A stretch of DNA of 64,000 nucleotides from Coniferiporia sulphurascens. Lineage: Eukaryota > Basidiomycota > Agaricomycetes > Hymenochaetales > Hymenochaetaceae. Under the pieces are notes generated by a model that was given only the letters and a program-made list of their open reading frames with translations, was not told where the DNA came from and did not search any database. Below are positions 1 through 11,116 of the stretch, one piece after another. The stretch's first letter is position 1. Each line of letters begins with the position of its first letter. Location: the NCBI GenBank assembly GCA_002794785.1, contig NBBA01000009.1, forward strand, positions 806,001 through 870,000, read 5' to 3'. Both the position numbers and the translations under genes were made by a program.

Positions 1-1952
1 CATATGATCAGGCACAGCGTCAGGGTCTGGTTTCATTTAGAACGTGACCCGTCAGAACGTCATCAAGGCACACATGATTGTCGAGGGCCTGGTGGCGGTG
101 CTTACCGCGGAAGTAAGGAGCAAGATAAAGGACGTGTAGTTGCGGCGGCCAACGCAATTATTCACCCATTGACAGTGATGATCGCATCCGTCCACACAAT
201 TGTCGCACTGAATGAACGCAAAGAGTATCAGAGATGTAGCCTCCACCTGCCTCTGTTGAGCTCACCATTCTACAGTGACTCGATCTCGGGGGCCGATATA
301 TCCGACAAGTCTGACAATACTTAATTCGAACCCTGTAAATTTTAGACAACGACAATCCGCTTAGTCCGGGGGTATGAGCTGGGAAAAGGCAAAGCGTTTA
401 CTCACACCCCTGAGCGCACCTTCAGGTCCCTGGGAAGGGGCACACGCACGCCCTCATCTCCAGACGACGTGTTGGGGTAGGGCGGATCGGGGTCGAGGTT
501 CCTCGGTAAAATCCCGGGGTCACTGAAGGCCTTAGTAGCAGTTAGAATGGCGGAGACGAACAATATCTTGAAGTAACTTACTGTAGCCATCATGTTCGCC
601 AAAGTCAGCAAACACATATAGCCACCTACAATGGCCACAGCAGGGCTCTCATTCTTCCACCACCAAACAGCAGTCGTTCCTGACCACGTCCCCGTAATCC
701 CTAGTAACAGAATCACTGAGCAAACGAAAGGCCACACACTATCGCCACCCGTAAGAATTCTACCCCCCAAAAAGAATGTGTTCTGTGAAGGATAAAATCT
801 GTACTTCCGCATCATTTTCCCGGAAGAGTCAAGGATGGGAGTGCGTGAAGAGGGATGATCAGCAGACGGAGGGACCGGGTTAAAATTTGAGAACCGAGGA
901 CGGAGTGCCGATTTCCGTTGTGGAAGAGCGGAGGGTGCATTGGCGCTGTGGCTGATGTTCATCGTACCCGACCCATCAAACATGCGACGAGACGTAGACC
1001 CGAGCTCTACATAAGGCTCTTCAGACACGCGATAGTTCGACTCGAGATCTTCCGCGTTCTCAGACAGTTCCAAGTCTTTGGTGTGGTATTCATCTGGTGT
1101 CTCCACATCTCCGCTCAAAGTTCTCCACAGGAATCTCTCAACGCTCGTGCGGACGCGTCCACCCGCAGCAACACTTGATTCGCCGTCGCTACCCTTTGAT
1201 GTACCTCCACTACCTTCGTTCCATCTCCCTCGTCCTCCGATGCCTGGCAGCTTGCGCCCAGATGCACTTCTTCCCATATTCAGTTGAGCGGGTATTGGTG
1301 GCTTCGGCTTTTGACCTATAGGAAGAAGGGGCTCCCGGCTAACCTTCGTCGAGAATGTGCGGGAGAGCGAACTCATGCCGACGACGTTGTTCGGATTCGT
1401 CGTTGAGGCTGCTCGCTTCCTGCCACCACCATCAAGTCCGCGTTCGTCAGTTGTAAAAGATCCATGCGCAAAGCTGTCTGAGCCCACCGACTCAGGCCGC
1501 TGGTCGCCATGAGCTAGTGCAGCGGGACGCGGTATAGGTGACAATGGGACAGCATTGAATGCGTTGTTATTAGAGTTGTAGTTGGAGGAAGTAAAGTCAG
1601 GGTAGGGTATTGGACGAGATGGGTGGAAAAACGAAGCCGAAGGGAGAATCCCGCCAGCATGAGTTGAACTAGTCTGCTGTGGATGCGAAGCTGAATGAGC
1701 CGGGGCACTTGAGGAAGAAGGCACCGTGAACGTTGACGAATACGCAGACGGCGACCGTGGCACATGACTGTGTTGCGTACGAGCGCGGGATGTAACCGAG
1801 CCGCTCCTTACGGGTCCGACACTCGGGTTGCTCTGCGCAGAACTGGCTGTACGGGGTAAAGGCACGTTGGCGGGATCCTGCTCAAGATCGTTGTCTGCAC
1901 TGTCTGCACGGATATTGAGGGGTGGAAGGTAATGTGGTCGCCCAGGAGCCAT
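1..1952 (-). CDS. DHHC palmitoyltransferase, Erf2-like (3' end cut by window edge)
   Basis: Protein S-acyltransferase that attaches palmitate to cysteines of membrane-associated proteins; in yeast the Erf2 member acts on Ras in the ER/Golgi. The first exon encodes about 400 residues of low-complexity Ser/Pro-rich cytosolic leader. A tail follows with two hydrophobic segments (coding around 570-760) and a conserved stretch containing [15 protein letters not shown], which is typical just before the catalytic region. After an intron near 360-405 comes the Cys-rich core, with [16 protein letters not shown] and then [17 protein letters not shown] around 130-345. DHHC is the catalytic motif. The start is the ATG at 1952; an upstream in-frame TTG is less likely. 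The remaining membrane segments lie beyond base 1. Family assignment is firm. The exact orthologue (Erf2 rather than another DHHC enzyme) is inferred from the long N-terminal leader and the pre-DHHC motif. Confidence 0.88.
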
Positions 1953-2496
1953 ACGTGCCCGCACGAAGATAGTTGATGGCAAGTTGAGAACAGTGAACGA
2001 GTATTATCGAGAAAATTTGACCAAGGAACGTCGAGTCAGGAAGGCGCACTTGCGGGGGAGAATAAAAGATTGTAACACAGAAAAAGGCTGGAAGTCGAAT
2101 AATCAATTAATGTTCGGGAGACTGGAAGGCACGAGTCGCGTCGGACCACTGATGACTAGGCGGTCTGTCTGTGGGAGACACAGGCCCGGGGCGCGAAGGA
2201 TGTTAAACAGCACCTCAGCCAGCCGTTGAGGATCGAGGGTGTGTGTTTCCAAGGCGGAGAAATCCCTTCCGCTCGACGAGCTCGTTGAAGAGGATGATCG
2301 CCTCAGAGTGTAGGGAGTGTGCACTGCACGATCGGTCGAAAACGGGTATGCATGTCCTGTTTGGCGCAAATAAAGTGTCGCCGCCGCCGCACTGGACGAC
2401 CAATAATCTCAACATTGAGCTTCGCGTTACTTTTTCTTGCTACCAAGCAAAATCTTGCAAATTCCAGCTGATTTACCCGCCCTTAACAACTAGATT
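1953..2496. promoter_or_regulatory. Divergent spacer between the DHHC gene and UBC9
   Basis: About 540 bp separate the two divergently transcribed start codons, so both promoters should lie here. On the minus strand a frame stays open from about 2410 to 2103. It is rich in Ser, begins without a convincing ATG, and matches no family I recognise. I therefore leave it unassigned. Confidence 0.5.
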
Positions 2497-3361
2497 ATGG
2501 CTGGCATCTGCAGGACCCGTCTCGCTGAGGAGCGTAAACAGTGGAGGAAGGACCATCCCTTTGTACGTTTCACACACTTTGCTCACGCGATTGAGCTGGA
2601 TACAATAAGTCGTTCCTTCGCGCAGGGATTTTATGCGAGACCTGCGAAGGCCGCAGACGGCTCGATGAATCTCTTGGAGTGGGAGGTTGGCATACCTGGA
2701 AAGCAGAACGTAGGGATACCGCTCCTTACTTGCTTTCCCCTTACCTACGTACTTGTAGACAGCATGGGAAGGAGGTATTTACAAGCTGCAAATGATATTT
2801 CCAGAAGGTGCGTCTCTCGTGCCAGATGATAGATATGTCATTTACATTGCGCCTTTTAGACTACCCTACAAAGCCGCCCAAATGTAGGTCCGGACATTTA
2901 CTTTGCGGACTATGCTGCTGATTTATGCGTAGGCAAATTTACTCCCCCACTGTTCCATCCAAATGTGTATCCCTCTGGGACTGTCTGCTTATCCATCCTA
3001 GATGAGGAGAAATCGTGGAAACCAGCGATTACGATCAAGCAGGTACAGGGATTCCTTACTCGTTAAGATTGACTAGCCTGTGCAGTGTTAATCATGCCGT
3101 GTAGATTCTTCTCGGAATCCAAGACCTGCTTACTGATCCCAATGTAAATGATCCTGCCCAAAGTGACGCGTATACCATGTTCAAGTGCGATTGCTACGTT
3201 CTTTCCGTGCCGTTTCATCCTTCTGATTGGTTACATTTCCAGAAATGATAAAGTGGCGTACGAGTAAGCTGTCTCCCTTTTATCTGCACAACCGTTTGTT
3301 GAGACGTTGGATGCTCAGGAAAAGGGTAAAGCAGCAGGCTCGGGAAAATGTACCGAAATGA
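2497..3361 (+). CDS. UBC9: SUMO-conjugating enzyme Ubc9
   Basis: E2 enzyme that accepts SUMO as a thioester and passes it to lysines of nuclear targets. The N-terminus [20 protein letters not shown] is characteristic of Ubc9. Later exons give the E2 core: [20 protein letters not shown] holds the HPN motif and the catalytic Cys, followed by [19 protein letters not shown]. The last two introns were placed by frame. One ends at about 3240 and is followed by a short exon reading NDKVAYE. The final exon starts at 3318 and reads [14 protein letters not shown] before the TGA at 3359-3361. Length is about 160 residues, normal for the family. At least five introns interrupt it, including one in the region around 2580-2600. 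The start codon is the first ATG of the frame. Confidence 0.95.
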
Positions 3362-3530
3362 CAACAGGAATCTCGGATCGGCTGTCTCTTCAGTTCTAGT
3401 TCACTTGACCTTTTGACCCCGCCTCCAGAAAGGCTACTCAAGGTCTTCTTGAGAATGATTCGCTCCCCGGTGTATACGTATTGTATTTGCAGTCTACAAC
3501 GTGAAATGTATATCGTCCCCTTCATCAGGG

Positions 3531-3932
3531 TCAAACAAATGAGGCATTCCGCCCTTGGTACTCGTCACGTTGGGCCTTGCTACGGTATGCGGCCGGAACC
3601 TTTAAAATTCGCTTTCTAAAGACCCACTTGCGAATGAAGTGCCTAACCTCTGGATTCCAACTGTCATCGTTTTGAGAACTTAAAGATACCATTACACTAA
3701 GTAATATGCCTCGACCACGAAATGTACTCAGCTTCGAAGCTTCGGATACGGTATAGATACTACCAAACGGAAACTTCGGTAAGGCTCGCACATTTGGGGA
3801 ATAAATTCTCCGTTGAATGTAAACCGGGGTGAATTGACATATCGTACTGACTGGTGTCAGAAAGTAAGTCTGCGGCTTGAGACCAGCGCGTTTTCCGACC
3901 AGAGCCCGTCTGACATCGCATATGTATCTCAT
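3531..3932 (-). CDS. Small unassigned protein, possibly mitochondrial
   Basis: I do not recognise this gene. An ATG frame of 133 codons runs from 3932 to 3531. The N-terminus is rich in Arg and hydrophobic residues with almost no acidic residues for about 60 residues, which could be a mitochondrial targeting peptide. A possible in-frame 48-nt intron (GT at about 3646, AG at about 3599) would remove VRHFIRKWVFRKRILK without changing the frame. A second reading of the same 3' region ends in GGMPHLFDPDEGDDIHFTL, so the true C-terminus may be spliced differently. It is divergent from POP7 across a 252-bp spacer. It might instead be non-coding antisense or the 3' region of another transcript. Confidence 0.35.
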   Translation of the reverse strand: MRYICDVRRALVGKRAGLKPQTYFLTPVSTICQFTPVYIQRRIYSPNVRALPKFPFGSIYTVSEASKLSTFRGRGILLSVMVSLSSQNDDSWNPEVRHFIRKWVFRKRILKVPAAYRSKAQRDEYQGRNASFV

Positions 3933-4184
3933 AGTCTAACGACTGGCGCGGATAGTTGTGAGATAATTGATTGGAGCGAGTTTAATGCTGGTAGTACACT
4001 GTACTAGTGTTTAGCTATCGGTTCCGAGTCCGAGTCATATAAGGAAAAGAAGCCGTCGGGTTCAGGTCCAAGCCTGCACAAATACCGGAATATTCCCTTT
4101 CGAGGCGACATCGCGTTACCACAACTTTTAGACCATTCGACATACTTTAAACTGCAACACCTCCTCGCAACCTCGCAGGCCGAG

Positions 4185-5104
4185 ATGAATAATAAGAAGC
4201 GCAAGGTTGAAGATTCGGAAGTTGGGCCGGACCTTGCTGAGCATAACGCAAAGAAAACTAAAGCCACTGTAGAACCACCCAATGAATCCAATCCTTGCCC
4301 TGCTCAGCCCGAACTACCGTCTGCCAAAGCATCTGACGGGGCACGGGCATGCAACAATAGAAATGACCCAAAGGCCCCTGCGCCCACTGCAGGTCCGTCA
4401 AAGCCGAAGCAAGTTAGCGAGCCTTCAAAAGACCCGGCTCGCAGCGCAAGGGGGGAGAAAGTGGCCCATTCACGCTCTCCTGCTCCAAAGATTCGGAAGC
4501 TTGCACCTCCGAGGCCCTTTCCAACCGTTCCTACGTCTGTTTCAGCTACAGGTCCACGGTCGGCGCATACAGAGGGCAAGAATCGCATCTGCATCACGCG
4601 CAGGACGCCACTAGGAGCATACTTACGTCGATGCAAAGATGTCGTCCTTAAAGATGGGCAAGTCCGTGCCTTCATGCATGTGAATATTAACCTAATGTCA
4701 TTTGTAACAGGTACAAGACCCTTCATCTACATGCGCTTGGTGCTGCCATACCGCACTTATCACGTCTTGCTGTTTCACTTCCGGCCATCCTACCCTTTCC
4801 TTCTTCCGAAGTTCACGTGGAGGTGATGACTGGCACAACAGAGCTGCAGGACGAGCTTATCCCAGACGACGAGGACGAGGACATCACCGTACGATTACGC
4901 GGGAAGTCTACGATGAATATTGTGATCAGGATTGGCGATGGGAATGACGAGCCTCGAGGGTATATGATGGGCCTCGGGAACAGCGGGAAAGGATCGGATC
5001 GGGCACAGCGTAACAAGCGCGCCAAAGGGAAAGGGACGGGGCAAGTCCAACCTGACCAAATTGTCTTTCAAGAGGCCGATCTAGATGACGACATGGAAGC
5101 CTAA
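4185..5104 (+). CDS. POP7: RNase P/MRP subunit Pop7 (Rpp20), Alba-fold
   Basis: Protein subunit of RNase P and RNase MRP; it pairs with Pop6/Rpp25 on the catalytic RNA during tRNA and rRNA processing. The first exon encodes a long basic, disordered leader starting MNNKKRKVEDSE (a likely nuclear localisation signal). It then enters the Alba-like fold at RRTPLGAYLRRCKDVV. The frame continues as YKTLHLHALGAAIPHLSRL and SSEVHVEVMTGT only if an intron is removed at 4658-4710. That intron starts with GC (GG|GCAAGT) rather than GT and ends in AACAG. Exon 2 runs to the TAA at 5102-5104 through an acidic DDEDED loop and a C-terminal tail. At about 288 residues it is longer than yeast Pop7 because of the leader. 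Identity is inferred from the Alba-core motifs. Confidence 0.82.
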
Positions 5105-5285
5105 TGTTCATGCAATACTAGTGTCTTGTTTGGCATTTCTTGTGAGAGCCGCACTCGCGGCCGTTCGCGAACTGCAAGGACGATTTCAAAGAGCTGATAA
5201 ACAGAACGTGTCGTTCGTGTTCATTCTATGTCAATACCAGAGGTTACGGTAATTCTACAATAAAATGGGGAATGAAAACGACCAT

Positions 5286-6490
5286 CTAAATTAGTCCGTC
5301 AAGGTATGACTCAGTAGGGGACATCCGTTTAGGAGTAGTCTCAGGACAGGGTAAAGTGGCAGAGGGGGGTAGGTAATCAGCTACAATGGAATCGAAATTG
5401 TAAAGCATCATCGACGCTACTCGTGTATCGGTGAGTAGATATAAATGACTATAAACAATCACACTCACAAGGAGTAGAGCGTGCCCGTAATGACGATTGC
5501 AACAGGTTTGACACGATCAGTTGGCGAATCGATTGACCATTCAAAGGCTAGACGAAACCTATGAGCAGATGTATTTCTATTAACAGCAATGCACGTACCT
5601 CTGGGATCTCTTTCGTCTTCTTCGTCTCAAGAACAGCCGGCTTCGGGACCTGGTATGTCCCAAGCGGAGACGAGGCCTTACCCAAGTACGACAGAACATC
5701 TCCCTTCGTCAACATACCACGAATGCCTGTGCCCTTGATCTTATCGGCCTTCTCAATACCATTCTCGAGCAACAGTCGCTGCACCGAAGGGAAAAGGGGC
5801 CGCGAATGTTGAACGCGAACCTCATGCGTGGAAGCCTTGGGCGAAGGCTGTTGAGGGGGCGCTGAAGTTTGTGCGGGTTTTGAAGGACTAGATTTTTCAT
5901 GAGAGCTTTCCGCTGTATTGGATGTATCCTCCTCTGGGGCTTGAAGATTAGAGATATCGTCTCCCTCTTCAGCGATCAAGGCAATAGTCTTGCCGACAGT
6001 AACGTTTTTCGCGCCATCAGGAGCCTGCAATATAACTTAGACTGAATATGAGACGTATAAGAGAAAACGACCAGGACTGACGAGAATCTTTCCCAATACT
6101 CCGTCTTCCTGAGCCTCTACATCAATTGTGGCCTTGTCTGTTTCCTTAATATGCCAGTTTATGCAGTATGAATCCTTTCATGGTACGAAAGAAGTGTTCG
6201 CGTGCACTCACCACCTCTAAAAGGACATCACCAGCACTGAAAGCTTCACCCTCTTTCTTCTTCCATTGAGCGATACCACCTTCAGTCATAGTGGGAGACA
6301 TTGCAGGCATTGCGAATTTCGAAATTGCAGCTCGTGAGCGAGATACGTGTAGGCCTGGCACATTTGCGTTAAGTAAACGTCTTCCCGGGACTCAAACGGG
6401 GTGCATACATCTTTTCCCAGTAGACCGGTGAAGTGGTGCTGAAGACCCCGGAGAAATGAATGCGAAAGACGCTCTGCGGACGCACTGCAT
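5286..6490 (-). CDS. PDX1: Pyruvate dehydrogenase complex protein X (E3-binding protein)
   Basis: Structural component of the mitochondrial pyruvate dehydrogenase complex that tethers E3 (dihydrolipoamide dehydrogenase) to the E2 core. The ATG at 6490 starts an Arg/Ser-rich mitochondrial presequence ([11 protein letters not shown]). After an intron comes a lipoyl domain, with [20 protein letters not shown] and then [20 protein letters not shown] holding the lipoyl-lysine motif DKA. A Pro/Ser linker leads to the peripheral subunit-binding domain ([37 protein letters not shown]). The catalytic acetyltransferase domain of E2 is absent, which separates protein X from E2. The C-terminal exons, reading [19 protein letters not shown] and [12 protein letters not shown], end in SYLDGLI and appear only when the introns at about 5600-5540 and 5470-5422 are removed. 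It is head-to-head with SCP1 across 369 bp. Confidence 0.88.
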
Positions 6491-6859
6491 GCTGGTGCGC
6501 AACGGAAAGAGCGTCAGTGAACGTGAGTTTGAGGGAGACCTCGTATGGTTACATAATCTATAATACGCGTTAGAGCGGTCCCCGCGAGTGGCGCCAGTCT
6601 GCGTGAGCTGAGCGAAAATAAATAAGTATTATCTGCTTGCATTGTCTCTGTCGAATCAATCAGAGGCGTATATCAAAAACTGATCACAATAGGTAACACG
6701 GAAATTCATCCTGCACCAAACCGTGTCTGACGACGTACACTACTAGCCACCTGCTTTTCCCGGAATGCGTTAAGCAGACACTGCTCGAAGACTTAGTGCG
6801 CGCGGACACCTGGCAGTGGTGAAACAACTTCGATAGAGTCGTTTCCCAGGAGTTGTGTA
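6491..6859. promoter_or_regulatory. Divergent spacer between PDX1 and SCP1
   Basis: The two start codons face away from each other across 369 bp, so this holds both promoters and 5' leaders. I see no repeat or clear sterol-response element that I can support by eye. Confidence 0.5.
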
Positions 6860-9800
6860 ATGGGACCACTCCTCGCAGGCATTCGAGATAGGAGTTCGAG
6901 GTTCTTTCACCAGTTCGGAATGTGAGTTTCTCTCCCTATCTGCTTCTTGCGTCGCACTCGATCTAACTAACAGGTTTACCTGGCCAGTCACTGCGCAACG
7001 CATCAGATACGACTCATCATCATATCTGGACTCGTCATTACATCCCTCTTCTATCCAGCTCTTGGTATCTACACCAACCCAAGTTCCAAGTTGCTCACGA
7101 CCTCAACCCATATTCTCGGACACATCGACTTGCGGTCTTTGTCTTTCTTTGAAGATGATCTCGACAGCGCTTGGTCGGGACTTGATGCCCTTCGCACTGT
7201 TGATGACACTGTTGCGCGCGCGCGATGTGGTATGGAAAAGACCATCCGCGTAGAACGTGTGCTTCTTACTTCCGACGGCTTTGATTCTGACGCTGGTGTT
7301 ATAAGCCATGAGATGCTTCGTTCAGCATTGGAGCTGGAGACTACTCTGACGAATCATCTGCTGTCAAACAAATTCAAATGCTTGAACTCGCCTTCCCGGC
7401 AGTGTATTACCCTCAGTCCTCTTGAGTTTTGGTCGCACGATCAACATGCCCTGCAAACGGACCACGACCTTCTGCGGACAGTTAACAGAAATCATAATAT
7501 TTCTGCTGCTGGTCTTTCTCTAAAAGCGTCTATGGTGTTTGCTGGTCGCGAGTCAGCTGAGCCACACGAGTCCTCGATAAATTTTGCCGCCTACCTTGCA
7601 CTTACATACTTCTTCCACGAAGATGATTGCAATGGCTCTATTGGCCATGATGAGTGGTTGGAAGTTCTAGACAGCATCATCTCTCCTCTTGGTGATATCT
7701 CCGTGAAGGCGGAGGAACCCATATTGCTCGCATTGGAGGTAAGCTGACATGGGTACACACTGTCTTTGTTTACGTTTTCTTACAAGGTTGATAATATTTT
7801 AGTATGACCCCGACAGGAAGAGTAGCCAACACATTTCTCTGATAACCTTAACACTTTATCTTTCCTACGTCATCTTTTTTATCTACTTTTCGGGCTCGAT
7901 GAGGCGCATGGACACGGTGCATTCTCGTGTCGGCCTTTGCTTTACCGGCTTGGTGGAAATTCTGGTTAGTACAATTACAAGTCTATGCGTCTGTGCGCTG
8001 TTTGGTTTACGTATTACACTCGTCCCGTGGTAAGTCATCCACAGCCTGGTAACTTTTACGCGAACCTAAGCTTGTATACAGGGGCATTTTTCCGATCGTT
8101 ATTGTCTTCGTTGGCGCCGAAAACATGTTCCGTCTGGTCAGGTCTCCGATTTAAACATCATTCAGCATTCTCATTTATTCTCTAGATCGATGATGTTGTC
8201 AACACGCCTATAAGCTTGCCTGTCAAAGAGCGGATTGGACTTGGGCTTAGCCGGGCGGGAACATCAAATACTCTTAAAGTTGTTTCTTACAACGCAATCC
8301 TCGGGGTCATAGCATTCTTTGCTCAAGGCGCGATTCGCCAATTTTGCGTCTTCGCGATTGTTGTACTTGTTGCCCACTGGTTCCTCATACACACGTTTTT
8401 TGTTGCGGTCTTGTCCATTGATATTCAACGACTAGAGGTATCCTACTTTATATCTACCGGTTCATAGGGCACTATTACTGATTTTTTTAATAGCTTGATG
8501 ACTTACTTCGCCAAAATCCTAGCTTAACATCCCCTAGACGCGCGGAGGCTGTTGGAATAAAACAAAGCACCAAGATGAGCGCTTTTTCGAGGATTGTCGG
8601 AGGAATTCAAAAAATTACAAAAGGACGTGTGACGAAGAACGTCAGCCTTTTACTGGTTGGCAATTCGTTTGTCTTTTTTTGTGCCATCTGACCGTTCTTC
8701 TATAGATGCTTGTAATTACCGCGACGCTGTATTATTCGACACTGCCTTCAACCTCTACGCGCATCAATGACGAAGGACGTATTCCTGCCTCACGCTCTTC
8801 TATCATGCGTCCTAAAGTCAATAAGATTAGTCTTGACGAACACTCCGATGCGCGTCAAGTATGGCGGGTACTCAGTCCTCACGACGATTCACGCGTTCAT
8901 ATGAGAATTGAAGCACCAGCAATCGTGACACTTGATCACCAGCATGGTGACATGAAGACGGAGCGCCGCTTACACAAACCGCGTTGGTCTGTCCGCACAC
9001 TTAGGCCCCTATGGTGGATATCTAAGGTCGTGGTGCTCCCAATAGGTGCTACTTTGGGCTGCCTCTACGCATTGCTTTTGTATTTACTGAAGGACGCGGA
9101 CCGCTTGGAAGGCCATAAAGGACCGACTAACGATGATTTAGAGACGGGCTCTTCTCCCATTGAGGGTCAACCCCTGTTCAAGACTTTTCCACGTGCATTT
9201 GCATCCGATGTTGCTCTTCTCGCTTCTAGTAAAGACGGGTCTGTTCTGGCGTCAGCTAGTTCAGATGGAGAATTTTTCCTCTGGCTCGCCTCGGCACGAA
9301 ATTACGTTAAAATGGACACGGCAGACGTCATCTTGCGCGGTACCCAAAGTTCTTCGGCGCAATGGATGCCGACCGTCGTCACAATTGATGATTATGGTGC
9401 ATACTGTGCCGTTGGTGCTGGATCTGGGGCCATTGCAATATGGTCCATTCAAGAAAATTCCGTTCACCTGGTAGCGCATTACTTTTTGGAAGATTGTGCT
9501 TTTCCAGTCACAGAGCTCGAATTTACTGCTAGTGATACTCACTCTTGTGATATACCCCTGAATGATAGGAAAGCTCGTATTCAGGACAGACCCCAGAGCG
9601 CCCCGTGCGTGTACGCTGTGTACAACAATGGCCGAGCCGTGCGTTGGGTTAACGGTGTCGCGGTACATCTTCAACCTCTTAGTGATGGCGAATTGGTTAG
9701 AACAACTCTCATCCGCCTCCCAGATGTGACACACCCCATTGTCTGCTTTTTCTTTAATAATGGCGCTTTGGAGATTGCAGATCATCGCCAAGATTCGAGC

Positions 9801-10931
9801 ATCGGTGGACCTGTCTTCATTCAGGCTGGCACTCCCGATGACCTCGTCGCGAGCGTACATGCGTGTATCGTCGGAATCGAGGATACGTCTCACCTACTTG
9901 TGGCGGCGGCCAGGCACTCCGGTACCATAACGTTGTGGGATGCAACAACGGGCGATTGCATGTTTACCTTCGATGATACGTATGGCTCCGTGAATAACTT
10001 GAAGCTTCTGCCCATCTCGGTAAAGGCATGTTCGCAATGTGGCGAAGTTCCGTTGTGCGGCTTCGCCCTTGCATATTCCATCGGTCATATCATTTTGGTA
10101 GAACGTGGTACCTTACCTCGCAGATGCTCGTGTCCACTTAGCCAGCCACTTGTGTCCAAATTAAACACATTGAAGGAAAGCTCAGTTGGTCGGCGCTCGC
10201 GAAGCGGAAGCTTCGTTTCCTCGTCAGGCACGGAGTCAACCCCGCACCCGCGCAGTCGACTTTCATCAGTCTCTAGCGACAAATCGCCCGACATGGGTTT
10301 TTTCCCCGTTTCCGCTCATGGCATGCACTCTCGTCGTGGCTCAGAGAGAGATGGACGTAGGAGCAGCGATAGGTTTGACAGACTGAGCTTCATTTCGTCC
10401 GACGATGGTGGAACATACGATAGTGAAGAACAGCAGCGACTCGTCGTACCGGACGTGCCGCGGCCGATGTTTACTTCGTTTGAATCACCAGCGACTTGCC
10501 TCTGGCGGAACTTCCGATTGGTACGCGTGAAGGAAGCGACCTGTGAGAGGGGTGGATGGGATATCATGGGCAGCAAAGTCGTTGGCTTACGCCGGAAGCC
10601 CCGCAGGCGTCACTGCAACGGGGGGGAGCTGGATAGACGGCCCGAAAATCGTCTATCCGAAAGCGCCTTGTCATCATCCGTTCTCGACCGATGGGAAGTT
10701 TGGATAGTTGATCCCGCCAAGCTTGACGGGATGATCCAAGCATCTTCCCTGTCGGCGTTCGAGCTGAAGCCTCAAAATCAAGGCGATGAAGACAGCCATC
10801 TCGTCGGAGGGTTCACTCGGAGACTGATACCGAGGCTGTCGTTTACCCGTCTTTCGCCACTAATTATCAGAAATTCGACCTGCCTTGCAGGGTTTGGGAA
10901 CACCGTAGGAATGATTTATTTGGAGTTATAA
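6860..10931 (+). CDS. SCP1: SREBP cleavage-activating protein homologue (SCAP/Scp1)
   Basis: ER sterol sensor that escorts the SREBP transcription factor; in fungi this pathway responds to low sterol and low oxygen. The ATG at 6860 begins a short exon (MGPLLAGIRDRSSRFFHQFG). The intron 6922-6987 joins it to HCATHQIRLIIISGLVITS, the first membrane segment. A lumenal loop of about 240 residues follows. Then comes the sterol-sensing domain, with VIFFIYFSGSMRRMDTVHS (the FIYF equivalent of YIYF), GLCFTGLVEILV, FPIVIVFVGAENMFRL and TFFVAVLSIDIQRLEL, at about 7800-8500. A last exon of more than 2.2 kb (8706-10931) carries another membrane segment near 9010-9095 and the cytosolic WD-repeat region (LASSKDGSVLASASSDGEFF and AARHSGTITLWDATTGDC). 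A Ser/Arg-rich insertion interrupts the WD region near 10170-10430. Introns in the SSD are placed by frame only. Confidence 0.92.
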
Positions 10932-11116
10932 GCGACTTAGTTGGATTTACACGTGACCTGTAGTTTATTTAATGCCCCGTATGAGCCTGTATCAACTATA
11001 ATACATAGTATTCCCGACTATTTGCTACGAAGTGCGTTACTGGTACCTTGCCGCTTCATGACCTGTACATTATCATTGTGTGTCATCGTTTATAGACAAG
11101 CACTGCAGAATAATAA

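Noticed and set aside
323..338. GGTTCGAATT on the minus strand resembling a tRNA B box
   Set aside because: No matching A box or cloverleaf, and it lies next to the coding sequence of the DHHC cysteine-rich domain.
9261..9893. 210-codon minus-strand frame inside SCP1
   Set aside because: Fully antisense to the WD-repeat exon and unlike any family; a shadow of the real gene.
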